Shown: piece by piece, positions 36,242 to 46,473 of the stretch
Numbering within the stretch: the stretch's first letter is position 1
Layout of the letters: the number at the start of each line of letters is the position of its first letter
Assembly: GCF_007859855.1 (NCBI RefSeq)
Contig: NZ_SJPK01000002.1
Span: 429,003 to 493,002 of the forward strand
Direction of reading: 5' to 3'
Length of the DNA stretch: 64,000 bases
Source: Allorhodopirellula solitaria
Lineage (GTDB): Bacteria > Planctomycetota > Planctomycetia > Pirellulales > Pirellulaceae
Notes under the pieces: generated by a model
What the model saw: the letters and a program-made list of their open reading frames with translations, nothing else
Told to the model about the DNA's origin: nothing
The model's database searches: none
Position numbers and translations under genes: made by a program

Positions 36242-38119
36242 TCAGAGTGAATCGCGATGGACAACGGACATCTGTTGGAGTTGCCGGGTGCCGACATTCT
36301 CTAGCCGCACCGTTACCCGGATCGCCTGGGGTGTTTGTACAAACGGCGCCGAGGTTTCTCGTTCACTCGGGTCGTCGGTGCCGTACTCGCCCGGGAACAG
36401 TGTAGGCGCGTTGGTATCGATCCCATCCGCGGCCAAGTCCGTGATACTGGCATCGCCTGCATTGTATTGCTTCCAGTAGGTGCCTCGGAACCGACCCCCG
36501 ATGTACCGCCGTTCTTGATAGAACCCATCACGTTCATACGCCGACGTGTACGTATCGAAGGCGGGTTGGAACAATCGAATCTGATCGCTGCCTGCTATCA
36601 CCAATCGCCCCGATTTGAAAAGTGCATCGGTGTAGGTTTGGTCGGTGGTATTTGCTGGGAACGTCGACGCGGCGGCCAAATCCAAGCCGGAGAAAACCGA
36701 GGACATGCGAGTGATGTTGAGCGTGTCGCTAGCCCCGGGTTCCAGGTTCGGCGTGACTTGGCCTGACGGTGCACCTGGGGAATTGGATACTAGTAGGTCT
36801 TGCCAGCCTCGCAAGGCTCCTCCGGCGAGCACGGGATAGGCCAAATCAACGAAGCCGCCGCCCGGGACGCCGTCGGGGATCAAGGCACCCGTCGGCCCGG
36901 ACAGGACCTGGCGGTAACCCGCGTCACCCGGTCCGACCACCAAGTCGCGCGACGAGAGGTAGAACGCGGCGGTGGGATCAAAAATCTGTAGATCGAGGGC
37001 GCGGCAGTTGTTGGCGATCACGTCTTCGCCACGACGATCTCCGCTCAGCACAAACTCGCGTCGCAGATACCCGCTCCACTTTTGGGGCGTGACCACGGGG
37101 GCGTTGTTCGTGGCGCTTAGAGTTGGACTGAGATTATTCGTGCTGCCTTGGCGAATCAAGCTCGTCGGCTCGAGATCCTCAAGGGCTAGAATCGGCATCG
37201 AGGTGTCCGGTGAAGTTCCGCCCACAATTTGCCCCCAAGGAACGCGCACGTGCGCAAACCGATTGTGCGGCTGAGATAAATCGTCGAGCGAGTTGGCCAC
37301 GACCGCTGCATTCACATTCCGATTCGGTGTGCCGTCTGCATTGAGCTGGCGGCGAATGGAGAGATCGACGATCTGATGAGCGTCACCCATCCCCGTCAAC
37401 CAATCGTTGCCCGCAGTCAATCGGAGACCGACTCCCGATGTGACTGAGTTCAAATCCGGGCGGATCAGCAGCACGCGTCGATACAGCATCACGCGGTCTG
37501 GGATCGAATCATCGTCCGCATCAACAATTGCACCGGTGGTATCACGTTCCGGGTTCGCAAAGTAAACGATCTCGGCATAGCGAGAGCGAATCACGACAGG
37601 TGTGTTGGCAGCAATCTCTGTTGCCGAGCCCGACGCCGGATCGAGCGCCGTGTTGAGAATGTACGCGGGGACTTGGCCCGTGAACCAGGCTCCTGGAGGG
37701 GCGATGGCAGTGAAGGCCAGGTAATCGTCGAGGTCACCGAAACGGCTGTCTTGGGCCACTGTCTGATCATCGATCGTGCTGTATCGACCCAGGATCGTGG
37801 TGGTGGCATCGGTCATCGGACCTTCGTAGTATTCGAAATATCCGTTGGGTTCGGGATCGTCACCGTCGACCGGGTCGAGCGGTACGGTGCAGCGGCGCAG
37901 TTCATCGTTGAGCCGCGTGGTGACATCACGCAGTTCGCTCGATAGCGAAACATTGCCGCGGCTATCGCGCACCCGTTCACCGACAAAAGCGAACGCGCGC
38001 GCTACCGCCGCCATCATCAACAGCGTGATCGCCATTGCAATGAGCATTTCCACGAGGGTGAAGGCAGAACGCGATCGGGTGCGGGTGAGGTGGCGACAGG
38101 GGTTTAAATGGTGCGACAT
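36242..38119 (-). CDS. GspJ-like pseudopilin, enlarged
   Basis: A 625-residue protein with a class III prepilin leader: a basic stretch then RSRSAFTLVEMLIAMAITLLMMAAVARAF, so cleavage is before Phe (with Ala, not Gly, at -1) and Glu5 is present. GspJ proteins are usually about 200 residues and sit in the pseudopilus tip with GspI and GspK; this one is three times longer with a largely beta periplasmic part. The start MSHHLN at 38119 is preferred over an earlier codon. It is the last gene of the pilus block, 185 bp after the GspK-like gene. The GspJ assignment rests on leader type, gene order and size ranking, not on a profile match. Confidence 0.75.
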   Translation of the reverse strand: MSHHLNPCRHLTRTRSRSAFTLVEMLIAMAITLLMMAAVARAFAFVGERVRDSRGNVSLSSELRDVTTRLNDELRRCTVPLDPVDGDDPEPNGYFEYYEGPMTDATTTILGRYSTIDDQTVAQDSRFGDLDDYLAFTAIAPPGAWFTGQVPAYILNTALDPASGSATEIAANTPVVIRSRYAEIVYFANPERDTTGAIVDADDDSIPDRVMLYRRVLLIRPDLNSVTSGVGLRLTAGNDWLTGMGDAHQIVDLSIRRQLNADGTPNRNVNAAVVANSLDDLSQPHNRFAHVRVPWGQIVGGTSPDTSMPILALEDLEPTSLIRQGSTNNLSPTLSATNNAPVVTPQKWSGYLRREFVLSGDRRGEDVIANNCRALDLQIFDPTAAFYLSSRDLVVGPGDAGYRQVLSGPTGALIPDGVPGGGFVDLAYPVLAGGALRGWQDLLVSNSPGAPSGQVTPNLEPGASDTLNITRMSSVFSGLDLAAASTFPANTTDQTYTDALFKSGRLVIAGSDQIRLFQPAFDTYTSAYERDGFYQERRYIGGRFRGTYWKQYNAGDASITDLAADGIDTNAPTLFPGEYGTDDPSERETSAPFVQTPQAIRVTVRLENVGTRQLQQMSVVHRDSL

Positions 38120-38149
38120 GACAAACGGTCGGAGGAAAAGATAAACTTC

Positions 38150-38300
38150 TTCAGCCCCCAAGGGGGCGGCGTGATGACAGCCCAGGGCAACGCCCTGGGG
38201 ATCGGGTTGGCTTGGCGCTAGCGAGGTTTCCGTTTCCGGTGCCCCAGGGCGATGCCCTGGGCTATCCTAGCAACGGCCCGTTGGGCCTCCTCTCTTTAAA
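38150..38300. repeat. Palindrome cluster between gspK-like and gspJ-like genes
   Basis: Four palindromes in about 150 bp: GCCCCCAAGGGGGC, CCCAGGGCAACGCCCTGGG, GCCCCAGGGCGATGCCCTGGGC and ACGGCCCGTTGGGCC. They lie inside the operon, where strong hairpins could attenuate transcription or protect mRNA ends and so set GspK:GspJ ratios. Confidence 0.65.
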
Positions 38301-38304
38301 TTTC

Positions 38305-41300
38305 TCATGGGTAATACCTTTCGAAAACAACGGTGTCGCGGGCGTTTAAGTCTTGGCCGGGGATGAAGCCGACTGGGATCGAGCGGTCGACGATGAACAT
38401 TGCCCGATACCGCTGTGTTTGGCCAGTCGATTCTCCGTACTCTGCCCCCAGATTCGCTGTGTCGTCAGCGTCGACTTCGAAGAAGCCGACGGTCATGCGG
38501 ATCAAGAATGTCTGCGAGTTGTCGGAGGCCAAATTCGGCATCCGCATCAGCGTTTGGTATTTCAAGAACGGGTTCTTGTTGCGATTTTGATACTCGATGG
38601 TCGTCTGTGGAAGCTCGCCTCCAGAACGAACAAACAGCGGCGTGTGCGTCGGCGTCGTGCCACCGGTTCCGGTTTCTTGGTTATCCACCGTGCCTTCCCC
38701 ACGCAGCAATCCGGCGTTGACGTTACGGCGTCGTAACAACAGCGAGTCGTCGTTACCTGAGGTGCTGAGGTCGCGAACTTCCATCCCGAATTTGCCTTCC
38801 GCACTCCGCCGGAAGACGCCCGCAAACTGTGTCGGGAAACGAGGGTCGAGCTGATTGGGTGCGTAGTTTACCGGCGTCGATGAATCCGACAGCAGAACGG
38901 TCGGAACGGGTGTTGTGTTGGGCGGTACATACCCGCGGCGCGTCTGTAGGAACGACTGATATGACAATTGATCGGCATTCGCTGCTCCCGACGCATTGCT
39001 GTATTCTCCCGGGTTCATGTGCCCCTGCATCAATCCTTTCCAAGCCGCGAAGGTTTCGATGGAATTGAGGTTCAGTTTGCCATGACGTTGGTTGTCTTCG
39101 GTGAAGTTAAATGGGGCCGCATAGAGAGGCACCAGAGGTGTCCCTGCAATCCGTGTCGGCAGCATCGCTTTGGACTCGCCCCGATAACGCGGTCCGGTGC
39201 CCACGAGATCAAACAGTGTGCTGAACTCGGCAGCGTTCGCTGGTGAGGTCGCTTTGATGTTTTCACTATTGAAAAAGTTCAGCAGATGGCGGAACGGCGA
39301 CAGGAAGATCGTCGCGTAGGCGGGATCCGTCGATGCCGAGCTGTTTTCCGGGAAAACGGGTGGGTTGGGATTGCCAGGATCGATCACGCTGAACTCTTCG
39401 AGCAGTCGCCCTTGCGAGCACGCAGGCACCATCATCAATTCGTGCGGCGTCGCAAAGGGACGATTCAACCACGGATGCATCGCGAATGGGTTGCGAGGAC
39501 GACCGCGAATGGGTGTGGTCACGGCGTCTGCCATTGGGTCCCAAAACTCACTATTGATGTAATTGAACGTGGTGGCCACGTTCGTGCCGAGGTTGAAGTA
39601 GTCACCGGCGGGCGACATCGGTGCAGAAACCGTGTCCGCGGGTTGTGGCGTCAAACCATAGTTGGTTCGGTAGGAATACAGCAAGTCGACCCCAACGCCG
39701 TCAATACCCTCGCCGGTTCGTTGGCGACTGCCGTTAAGATAGTCCAGTTCCGAAGGGGGGGTGGCCGGGACGTTACCCGTTGCGGTGACATTCGCTGCAG
39801 TATCCTCACCGCTAAACACAGTCAGATCGATGGCGATCTGATCGATCGTGCGGTAGGGGTTGAGCGTTGGATGGAACCCTCGGGTCGGATCGGCCAAACG
39901 TTGCAGAAACGCAGTGCGATAGTTTGGCACCGTTCCCAACATGGGGTCCGCGACGGTCGCCGGGTCGGCTGCGAACGCTTGAGTGAGTTGCTTGATTGGC
40001 CCGTCGACATGCATGTCCTGAGGCCTGTCGAGATAGATTGGAGTTGGAGGAAGAGGCGCGGGTGGTACGACTAATGCTCCCGTATCGTCAAGCTGCACAT
40101 AGGCATCTGTCAAAGGGTAATTCGCGCCCGCGACTTCAGTATATCGCAAATACGGCTCGTCGTAATAGTCACCAGCAATGATCGGCAGCGGTTCGCTTAC
40201 GTTCAAACCGATTCCGTTGGGAAGTGTCGTAGCTGTATTCGTCCAGTCACCTGGCGGAAAACTCGAAATCGCGAGGCTGAGTCCCGGTAAGACTCTCGTG
40301 CTCGTATTGGGCGTTAACAGGGTGTCGGCCGCGTCATACTGGATCAAGCCGACCGATGGTGCCGCGCTGGAGATCTCGAATCTTTGATCACTCGGTGCGC
40401 TGGGGTTGATCGTGTCGGCGTACACCTTCGACCCAAAGTGGGTCGTGAACCGTGGAGCCAACGTGAGATACTGCTCGGGCAGCAGCTCGGCGAGCGTGCC
40501 ACTGCGATTAAAAAATATACCGGCGGGCTGCGTCATATCAGGGATTGGTGCAATCGCAGCATCGAGTTCGCTGTCAATAGCGTAGCTCGTGAACAGCACG
40601 AAGCGGTTCAGGTCCAGATTCGCCGCAGTATCGTTGAGTTCATCCAGTGCGTTGGGATTACCGAGCTCCGGTTGAAACGACTGGGTATCGGGCAAAGTCG
40701 CGCGCAGTTCAAGCGGAGAGCTGCCCGTGCCGACTGGATTGTTGGCAGGATCGGCGGCTTCGAAATGAGGTTCACTGATGCCAACTCGCCAGACAGGCAC
40801 GTCCGCAGAAGCCGTTCCGGTTCCCCAGTTCGTTCCGTTAAAGAGGGTCGGGATCGTTCTCGCCAGGTCGAGCGAATAACTGACACTGGCGCCGCTCGTA
40901 TCGACGTCATAAAGTTCACGAGGAAGGCCAGCAGTATTAGGATCCGCCGCACCGGCCAACACTCGGCGGCGAGGATTGTACAATTCCAGAAACAACGACC
41001 CCTGGGGGATGCGGACCTGATCCATGTCGTCATCCTCATCCGGCGCCGAAGTCCCCTTTTTTCCATCGGTGTCGAGGTTCGTATCTCGAACCCGAAGGTC
41101 GTGAGTCGCATAGGATTCACTGAACAGGAGATCGGGTTGCTCACAACCCCACACGACGGGTGAGAAATTGGTTGGCACCGTCGCACTGGTGCCGAACACT
41201 TCCGTAGCGGGCTGGAGTGTGCCATCGCCATTGATGTCTTCAGCGACCGCCCAACCATCGAACGGGTTGGGGTCGTAGGCGAACCGCGTCATGATGGCAT

Positions 41301-43821
41301 CGGGATCGCGGTAGTCGACCACGTTGACCGCCCACTGGGCAATGCGCCGGGCCCGGTAGGCTTCTCGGTCTGAGACCGGGACAGGAGTGCCGAGGGTGTC
41401 GCCGTAGCTGGGGTACTCGTTCTGCAAGTCCTCGCTGATCATCATCATCAATACATAAAGATGACGCGCCAGGAGTTGACGTGGCGATGCATGCGCACTG
41501 TCGTCACGAACATAGTTAGGAGCGATTCCAGTAAAGCTGCCATTGACGGTCTCGCTGGCATAAGATTCGAAGGCACGCGTTTCGACGCCTACTGTTTCGC
41601 TTGCATCATCAACCGTTCCGTTGCCGTCGTCATCTCGACCGGGCACGTTGTACTCACGTGGCTCATCGACAATATTATTGCCATTGTCATCGATGCCGTT
41701 GCCGAATCGCCGGTTGATATTAAGGCGTTTTGCCAAACGCAGTTCGGGGGCAACGAGGTCATTGAGCTGAGCATTGGTCAGTGTGCCACCGATCAGACCA
41801 CGTAGCGCGTCGTAGGCCGACGCGCTGCCGGGAGTCGCCACGATTGGACTGTCATCTGACACGCTAGTCATGGTGATTGCTTGCGCCAAATCCGGCTCGG
41901 TCGCAGCCATCGGGCTGATCAAATTCGTTAGCCGAGTAGGCAATAGGTCGTTATCAAACTCATTGATTCGAATGATCGCTTCGAGTTCTTCACCGGTGAA
42001 AACACTGTCACTACTGAGCTGGCCCGTCGGATCGAGCTCGTAGGGGTTGTCGGCCAACTCATTTGAGGTCGGCTCGGTGAATGCCGTCGTGGCGGGATCG
42101 TCGCCGAGTGCTTCACCCACATCGGTCGGTGAGAAGACGGTCACGTCCCCGTCGTTGGCTGGGACGACCGCTCCACTGAGCGAGAGACCGTGGGCACCGC
42201 GTCCGTACGGATCGATCGAATTGCCGTAAACACCGTTGCCCGTCAAGGCAGCCGGTTGCCATCCCGACATCAGGACCCCTAAAGCATCTGCTCCGGATCG
42301 ACCTGGAACCAACTCACCCCCGGTTGCGATTTGGTATCGAGACTGCAGGAGGTTGCCGAGCTGGGCTGCGGTGCCCGGGATGTTGATATCAGCGGGGCCG
42401 TAACCGAGGCCGCGAAAGGCAAACTGATCGGCACTGCCGCCGTTGGTCCAATCCGCGACCGTTTCGTTCACGCCAGTTGCTTGGTTGATCAACGCGAAAT
42501 TACCGTGTGCATTGACGTTCAAACGACCGGACAGGTCTTCGATCATCGGTGCCACCAACGGACGCAGTAACTTGCCATCAGGGGCCGTGATTAGCGGCAG
42601 TCCGAAGTCCACCCAGATGCTATCGGCGACACCGTCGAAATCATTGTCGACGTCCCAGGGACCATTGATGAGTGCTTCCATCAATTGGTTCAAACGGACT
42701 CGTGCTGTGGTGTAGTTCAGTGTCGGTGGGGTACCGGTCCCTTGCATTAACAGCGGCAGTCGCAGTGCGAAGCTACTGCTGCCACCGGTGAACTGCTCGT
42801 GGATGAGCGGCGAACTCGTCACCATCGGTGCAGTCGCTGTCGTCACTAATTGATTTTCGGCAATCGGGAATGGGCGAAACGTGCTACGCGCAACGCTGGC
42901 GATAACGTGGGCATATGCATCGGTCGGCGGATTGGCCCAATCGAGGTTCTCATTGAGGATGTAGTTGAGGACCGATGGACGATGGAAAGATGGGATCACC
43001 TTGCTGGTCGTGGGGTCCTGGTGGCTGAGGAACCAATTGTTGAAATCGGCGGCGTCGTAGCCTTCGTCGAAATCGCTGCCGGGCGTCGCGGTGGCAGAAC
43101 CCTTGTTGACATTGGTGCCAAGTGAATGCGGTTGCAGGGCTACCGGGAGCCGGAACCCAACACTGCCGACGTTCGAGGGCGTGAACTGGTAGCCGGTCGC
43201 GGCGTCATCGTTCACATTCGTCCCATCGAACCCCAACCCCGGTGAATTCCGCGGTACACCATTCATCCAAATGGAGTCACCCACAGCAGGAGTGAGGACA
43301 CCCAGTTCGGGCTTGGTTTCGATGATCACATCGTGATTTCCGGCTGACGTGGAGATCGAATGCAGGATGCGAAATGTGTGCCCCGAGAAGTCGCCCTCGG
43401 TGAACGTGATGATCCGTCCCGTATAGAGATCGTTCACCTCGTCGGTGGAGAGCGAGAGGCCTCCGGTGATCGATGTGTCGTTGGCCAGTGAAAATCGGAC
43501 GTAACCATTTAACTCGACAGGTGTTGTTACCGTTCCGACCTGCAACCCCATGTAGTCCGTTCGCCCGTAGTAGTCACTCAGCATATCCTCCCCGAAGAAC
43601 GGGTTTGTGGGGACACTCGTACCGCGAATCAATGTCATCAGCGCATCATCGATGATGCCGTTGACGTCGGGGCGATGGATGTTCCGCGCTGAAATCGCGA
43701 ACGAGGAGTGACGCGACTGATTGCTGAAGACCAAATAGGCGGCTAACAGCACGCTGAAAAAGGTCAGTGAACTGAGCACGACTAACAAGATGATGCCAGC
43801 GGGTGGTTGCTTGCGGTTCAT
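38305..43821 (-). CDS. Giant GspK/PilX-like pseudopilin
   Basis: A 1838-residue protein. The N-terminus MNRKQPPAGIILLVVLSSLTFFSVLLAAYLVF is a prepilin-like leader without Glu5, as in GspK, the pseudopilus tip protein. GspK is normally about 300 residues. Two GspK-like GxLNxN motifs are present, DLSGRLNVNAHGN (near residue 430) and QRHGKLNLNSIETF (near 1577). Calcium-loop-like acidic stretches (DNDFDGVADS, GIDDNGNNIVDE, GRDDDGNGTVDD, DINGDGTLQ) recur between them. It is probably inner-membrane anchored with a huge periplasmic part. The start ATG 43821 is chosen because the leader begins there; an upstream in-frame codon is unlikely. Confidence 0.8.
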   Translation of the reverse strand: MNRKQPPAGIILLVVLSSLTFFSVLLAAYLVFSNQSRHSSFAISARNIHRPDVNGIIDDALMTLIRGTSVPTNPFFGEDMLSDYYGRTDYMGLQVGTVTTPVELNGYVRFSLANDTSITGGLSLSTDEVNDLYTGRIITFTEGDFSGHTFRILHSISTSAGNHDVIIETKPELGVLTPAVGDSIWMNGVPRNSPGLGFDGTNVNDDAATGYQFTPSNVGSVGFRLPVALQPHSLGTNVNKGSATATPGSDFDEGYDAADFNNWFLSHQDPTTSKVIPSFHRPSVLNYILNENLDWANPPTDAYAHVIASVARSTFRPFPIAENQLVTTATAPMVTSSPLIHEQFTGGSSSFALRLPLLMQGTGTPPTLNYTTARVRLNQLMEALINGPWDVDNDFDGVADSIWVDFGLPLITAPDGKLLRPLVAPMIEDLSGRLNVNAHGNFALINQATGVNETVADWTNGGSADQFAFRGLGYGPADINIPGTAAQLGNLLQSRYQIATGGELVPGRSGADALGVLMSGWQPAALTGNGVYGNSIDPYGRGAHGLSLSGAVVPANDGDVTVFSPTDVGEALGDDPATTAFTEPTSNELADNPYELDPTGQLSSDSVFTGEELEAIIRINEFDNDLLPTRLTNLISPMAATEPDLAQAITMTSVSDDSPIVATPGSASAYDALRGLIGGTLTNAQLNDLVAPELRLAKRLNINRRFGNGIDDNGNNIVDEPREYNVPGRDDDGNGTVDDASETVGVETRAFESYASETVNGSFTGIAPNYVRDDSAHASPRQLLARHLYVLMMMISEDLQNEYPSYGDTLGTPVPVSDREAYRARRIAQWAVNVVDYRDPDAIMTRFAYDPNPFDGWAVAEDINGDGTLQPATEVFGTSATVPTNFSPVVWGCEQPDLLFSESYATHDLRVRDTNLDTDGKKGTSAPDEDDDMDQVRIPQGSLFLELYNPRRRVLAGAADPNTAGLPRELYDVDTSGASVSYSLDLARTIPTLFNGTNWGTGTASADVPVWRVGISEPHFEAADPANNPVGTGSSPLELRATLPDTQSFQPELGNPNALDELNDTAANLDLNRFVLFTSYAIDSELDAAIAPIPDMTQPAGIFFNRSGTLAELLPEQYLTLAPRFTTHFGSKVYADTINPSAPSDQRFEISSAAPSVGLIQYDAADTLLTPNTSTRVLPGLSLAISSFPPGDWTNTATTLPNGIGLNVSEPLPIIAGDYYDEPYLRYTEVAGANYPLTDAYVQLDDTGALVVPPAPLPPTPIYLDRPQDMHVDGPIKQLTQAFAADPATVADPMLGTVPNYRTAFLQRLADPTRGFHPTLNPYRTIDQIAIDLTVFSGEDTAANVTATGNVPATPPSELDYLNGSRQRTGEGIDGVGVDLLYSYRTNYGLTPQPADTVSAPMSPAGDYFNLGTNVATTFNYINSEFWDPMADAVTTPIRGRPRNPFAMHPWLNRPFATPHELMMVPACSQGRLLEEFSVIDPGNPNPPVFPENSSASTDPAYATIFLSPFRHLLNFFNSENIKATSPANAAEFSTLFDLVGTGPRYRGESKAMLPTRIAGTPLVPLYAAPFNFTEDNQRHGKLNLNSIETFAAWKGLMQGHMNPGEYSNASGAANADQLSYQSFLQTRRGYVPPNTTPVPTVLLSDSSTPVNYAPNQLDPRFPTQFAGVFRRSAEGKFGMEVRDLSTSGNDDSLLLRRRNVNAGLLRGEGTVDNQETGTGGTTPTHTPLFVRSGGELPQTTIEYQNRNKNPFLKYQTLMRMPNLASDNSQTFLIRMTVGFFEVDADDTANLGAEYGESTGQTQRYRAMFIVDRSIPVGFIPGQDLNARDTVVFERYYP

Positions 43822-43996
43822 CGGATTTGCACTTAAAGACTGAAGAGAAGAGAGAGGGGGGAGAGAGATGGGGGGTATTCCACTCACAAAGCTGCCCCCC
43901 CGGCACTCCGCTGCGAAGAGCAGAGGGTAGGGATGAGGTAGCGTGAACGCGTCAAAGGCCGTGAGGTTTTGCTAAGTAAAAATTCATGTCATGGCC

Positions 43997-45292
43997 TCAG
44001 TTGAAAAAGTCATCGAGTAGGATCGTCTTTTCGTTCACCGCCACGACATCCTCGACCAACGTCGCGTAGGTCAATGAGTTTTGGTTTGCTGCCGTTGGAG
44101 CGTTGTTCGGCGAAAAGTTCCAATCTGGGCCGTCCAACATCACCTTGAGTGACCACACCGTGGTCGATGCGCGCGGGTTGCTGGAATCGGGCGCTGGTAT
44201 GACCGTTCCATCGACCGACGTATTGGCGAGCAGGGGCTGTTCGAAGACCGTGGGGTCCCCGTCGACACCGACGACGCGGTACCAACGGAACACCTGGGAG
44301 GCGATTCGCTTGGCATTCGCATTGGGCGGCGTGGGCCCCGGTAATGTCGTGCGTGAGAGCATCAACCAATCACCGCTGGTGAGTTGTGGCAAGGTGTTGC
44401 CGGAGGACAGAAGCTCGACCGAGCCGCCTGCTCCACCCCGAAAACCCAACCAATTGGTCGCCAACGCGACCCGTTCAGCAACCGCGTTTTGATTCGCGTC
44501 TTCAACCGCTGCTGCAGGGAACTCGGTGGTACGCTCGCGTGATTGATAAATCACGACAGACATTGATGCGTATCGCGATTCCGCGTCCGGATCCACTGTG
44601 ATCATCCAGGAATACGTGCCGACGGGAATGCGTTTGCCAGCGACGATCGCATCGGTTCCCGAGGTTGCCTGCAAACCCGTGAGCACGGCGGGGATGGAGC
44701 GGTCTTTTGGACGCAAGGCGGAGAGATCGTTGGGGCTCTCGACCCACGTTCTCGCGATCTCAAACCGATTGCCAACCGAATAGCCCGTGAAGGCGTTCAA
44801 ACCCACACGTTGCATTCGGGGTTGTCCCTGGAAACCCGGGGACGCCGTGTATGTCGTCGACGGATCCACCAGCGGATCGTGATCGGCTGAGTAAAACGGA
44901 AACAGCGACATGTCGTACTGGCCGTTCATCGCAGGCACTGTGTTGTCTGCGAGCAGAGGATCCAAACAGAACGGCTGGATCACCCGCACGGTGGTCGTTC
45001 CGACGGTGTAGCTGAGATCCTGATTGCCCGTCAGTGCGGCATCACGAATCAAGTTCCGCGCGGCCACTTCGCTGATGACGGCATCGGACATCGCGGCGGC
45101 GGTGTCAAAGTCCATTGCGTCTTGAGCCCGGTGCCCGGCCAGTGGCAGGATCGAAGTCAGGCCAACCAAACCGATGAGGATGACACCGATCGCGAAAGTG
45201 ACTTCGATGAGCGTGATACCGGTGCGCTGGCGACTGCTGGACTGGCGAGTTGCTACGTGAAGCTTGGTATTCATAGTTTCATTCATTTTCAT
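43997..45292 (-). CDS. GspI-like pseudopilin
   Basis: A 431-residue protein with the leader RQRTGITLIEVTFAIGVILIGLVGLTSILPLA; cleavage is after Gly, Glu5 is present, and Ile stands at +1 as in many GspI proteins. GspI is usually about 120 residues, so this is also enlarged. Its start ATG overlaps the preceding gene's TGA by 4 bp (ATGA), supporting 45292; MNTKLH at 45274 is an alternative. It would pair with GspJ and GspK in a tip complex. Confidence 0.75.
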   Translation of the reverse strand: MKMNETMNTKLHVATRQSSSRQRTGITLIEVTFAIGVILIGLVGLTSILPLAGHRAQDAMDFDTAAAMSDAVISEVAARNLIRDAALTGNQDLSYTVGTTTVRVIQPFCLDPLLADNTVPAMNGQYDMSLFPFYSADHDPLVDPSTTYTASPGFQGQPRMQRVGLNAFTGYSVGNRFEIARTWVESPNDLSALRPKDRSIPAVLTGLQATSGTDAIVAGKRIPVGTYSWMITVDPDAESRYASMSVVIYQSRERTTEFPAAAVEDANQNAVAERVALATNWLGFRGGAGGSVELLSSGNTLPQLTSGDWLMLSRTTLPGPTPPNANAKRIASQVFRWYRVVGVDGDPTVFEQPLLANTSVDGTVIPAPDSSNPRASTTVWSLKVMLDGPDWNFSPNNAPTAANQNSLTYATLVEDVVAVNEKTILLDDFFN

Positions 45293-46473
45293 TCCGCCAC
45301 CGTATCGGAGAAGGTTGCGAAGACTCTGGCGGGCTTCAATGCCTCACCGTAGGCCAGAGTCGTCGGGTCAGTGGGATCTGCGGGGATCGTTCCCGGCGTC
45401 GCCATGCTGACCGTGGTGACGCGGCCCGAGGCTGGGTTGACAACAACCCACAGCGAATCCGGGTCCATGATGTTCGTCGTCAGTGTCGAATCTTGCGAGA
45501 ATAGGTTGTCACGATCCGCCGCGGCTGCCCCTTCGACGGAGGCCACACCATCAATCTCACCTACGCAAAAATAGATCAACCCAGTCGGAAACACGCGTGT
45601 GTTGACGGAATTGTAGATCACTTGCGAAACCGCTCCGCTGGCGTTGAAGAGAATGTCAACGGCCCGCGGCAACGTGGCTGGGTCCATGCTCGGTGCAAAC
45701 TGGCTGCCGCCGACGCCGATGCCGGAGTAGTTGAAGTCGATGGCCATTCCCCGCGGCAATGACATGACCCTGCTCGTCGACGCAGCGGGACTGCGTTGGA
45801 TGCGATACTTCACGTTACCACCCGTTGCACTGGTGCCACCCGCCTGTGGAAACCGATTCACGGTCGATCCGGTCGCGCCGACAGCTGTGTTTTCGGCAAG
45901 ATCAAACGTAACGGGGACGGTCGAACCAGCAACTGCACCAATTCCAGTGATCGGTACCGATCGGCCGCCCGGCAGTTCCAGCATGTCTCCCACCTGAATC
46001 GGGGCGAGGTAATCGTTGCTGGGCGTCACCGTATCGTTCAGGATCTGCGAGCTGAGGTAAATCAACGGGCTGTCGGCGGTGTCAAAATTAGCGGTGTTGG
46101 CTGGCGAGCCTGAAAGCGTGGCGACCGCGTTGGCAGCATCCCCAGTGTAGGCGGGCACACCAACGAGCTGTCGTAGCCGTAGCGAGGTCGATCGTGCATA
46201 GTTGCCATTGGCTACCGAACTGAGTCGTTCGAAACGCACGCCAACGGTACGCCCTTCGGCGATCGCTCGGCTGCGGGCGGCATCCATGAACGCCTCGATG
46301 TTCTGCGCCGTCCGCGTCGCCTTTTGATCACTGATCAATCCCTTGACGACCGGCAGAGCGACCGCCACGAGCATCAAGAAGATCACCATCACGATGAGCA
46401 TCTCGACCAGCGTGAAACCGTGCGGGACGCGACTCGGTTTTCGGTTCGGTTGGGTCATGCAAAGGTTATTCAT
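45289..46473 (-). CDS. GspH-like pseudopilin
   Basis: A 394-residue protein with the leader PHGFTLVEMLIVMVIFLMLVAVALPVVKGLI (Gly/Phe cleavage, Glu5), followed by AFMDAARSRAIAEGRTVGVRFERL. That matches GspH/FimT, in which a helix with ARSxAI leads into a beta region. GspH usually has about 170 residues; here a long C-terminal part is added. Four-base overlaps (ATGA) with both neighbours indicate tight translational coupling. Confidence 0.8.
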   Translation of the reverse strand: MNNLCMTQPNRKPSRVPHGFTLVEMLIVMVIFLMLVAVALPVVKGLISDQKATRTAQNIEAFMDAARSRAIAEGRTVGVRFERLSSVANGNYARSTSLRLRQLVGVPAYTGDAANAVATLSGSPANTANFDTADSPLIYLSSQILNDTVTPSNDYLAPIQVGDMLELPGGRSVPITGIGAVAGSTVPVTFDLAENTAVGATGSTVNRFPQAGGTSATGGNVKYRIQRSPAASTSRVMSLPRGMAIDFNYSGIGVGGSQFAPSMDPATLPRAVDILFNASGAVSQVIYNSVNTRVFPTGLIYFCVGEIDGVASVEGAAAADRDNLFSQDSTLTTNIMDPDSLWVVVNPASGRVTTVSMATPGTIPADPTDPTTLAYGEALKPARVFATFSDTVAE

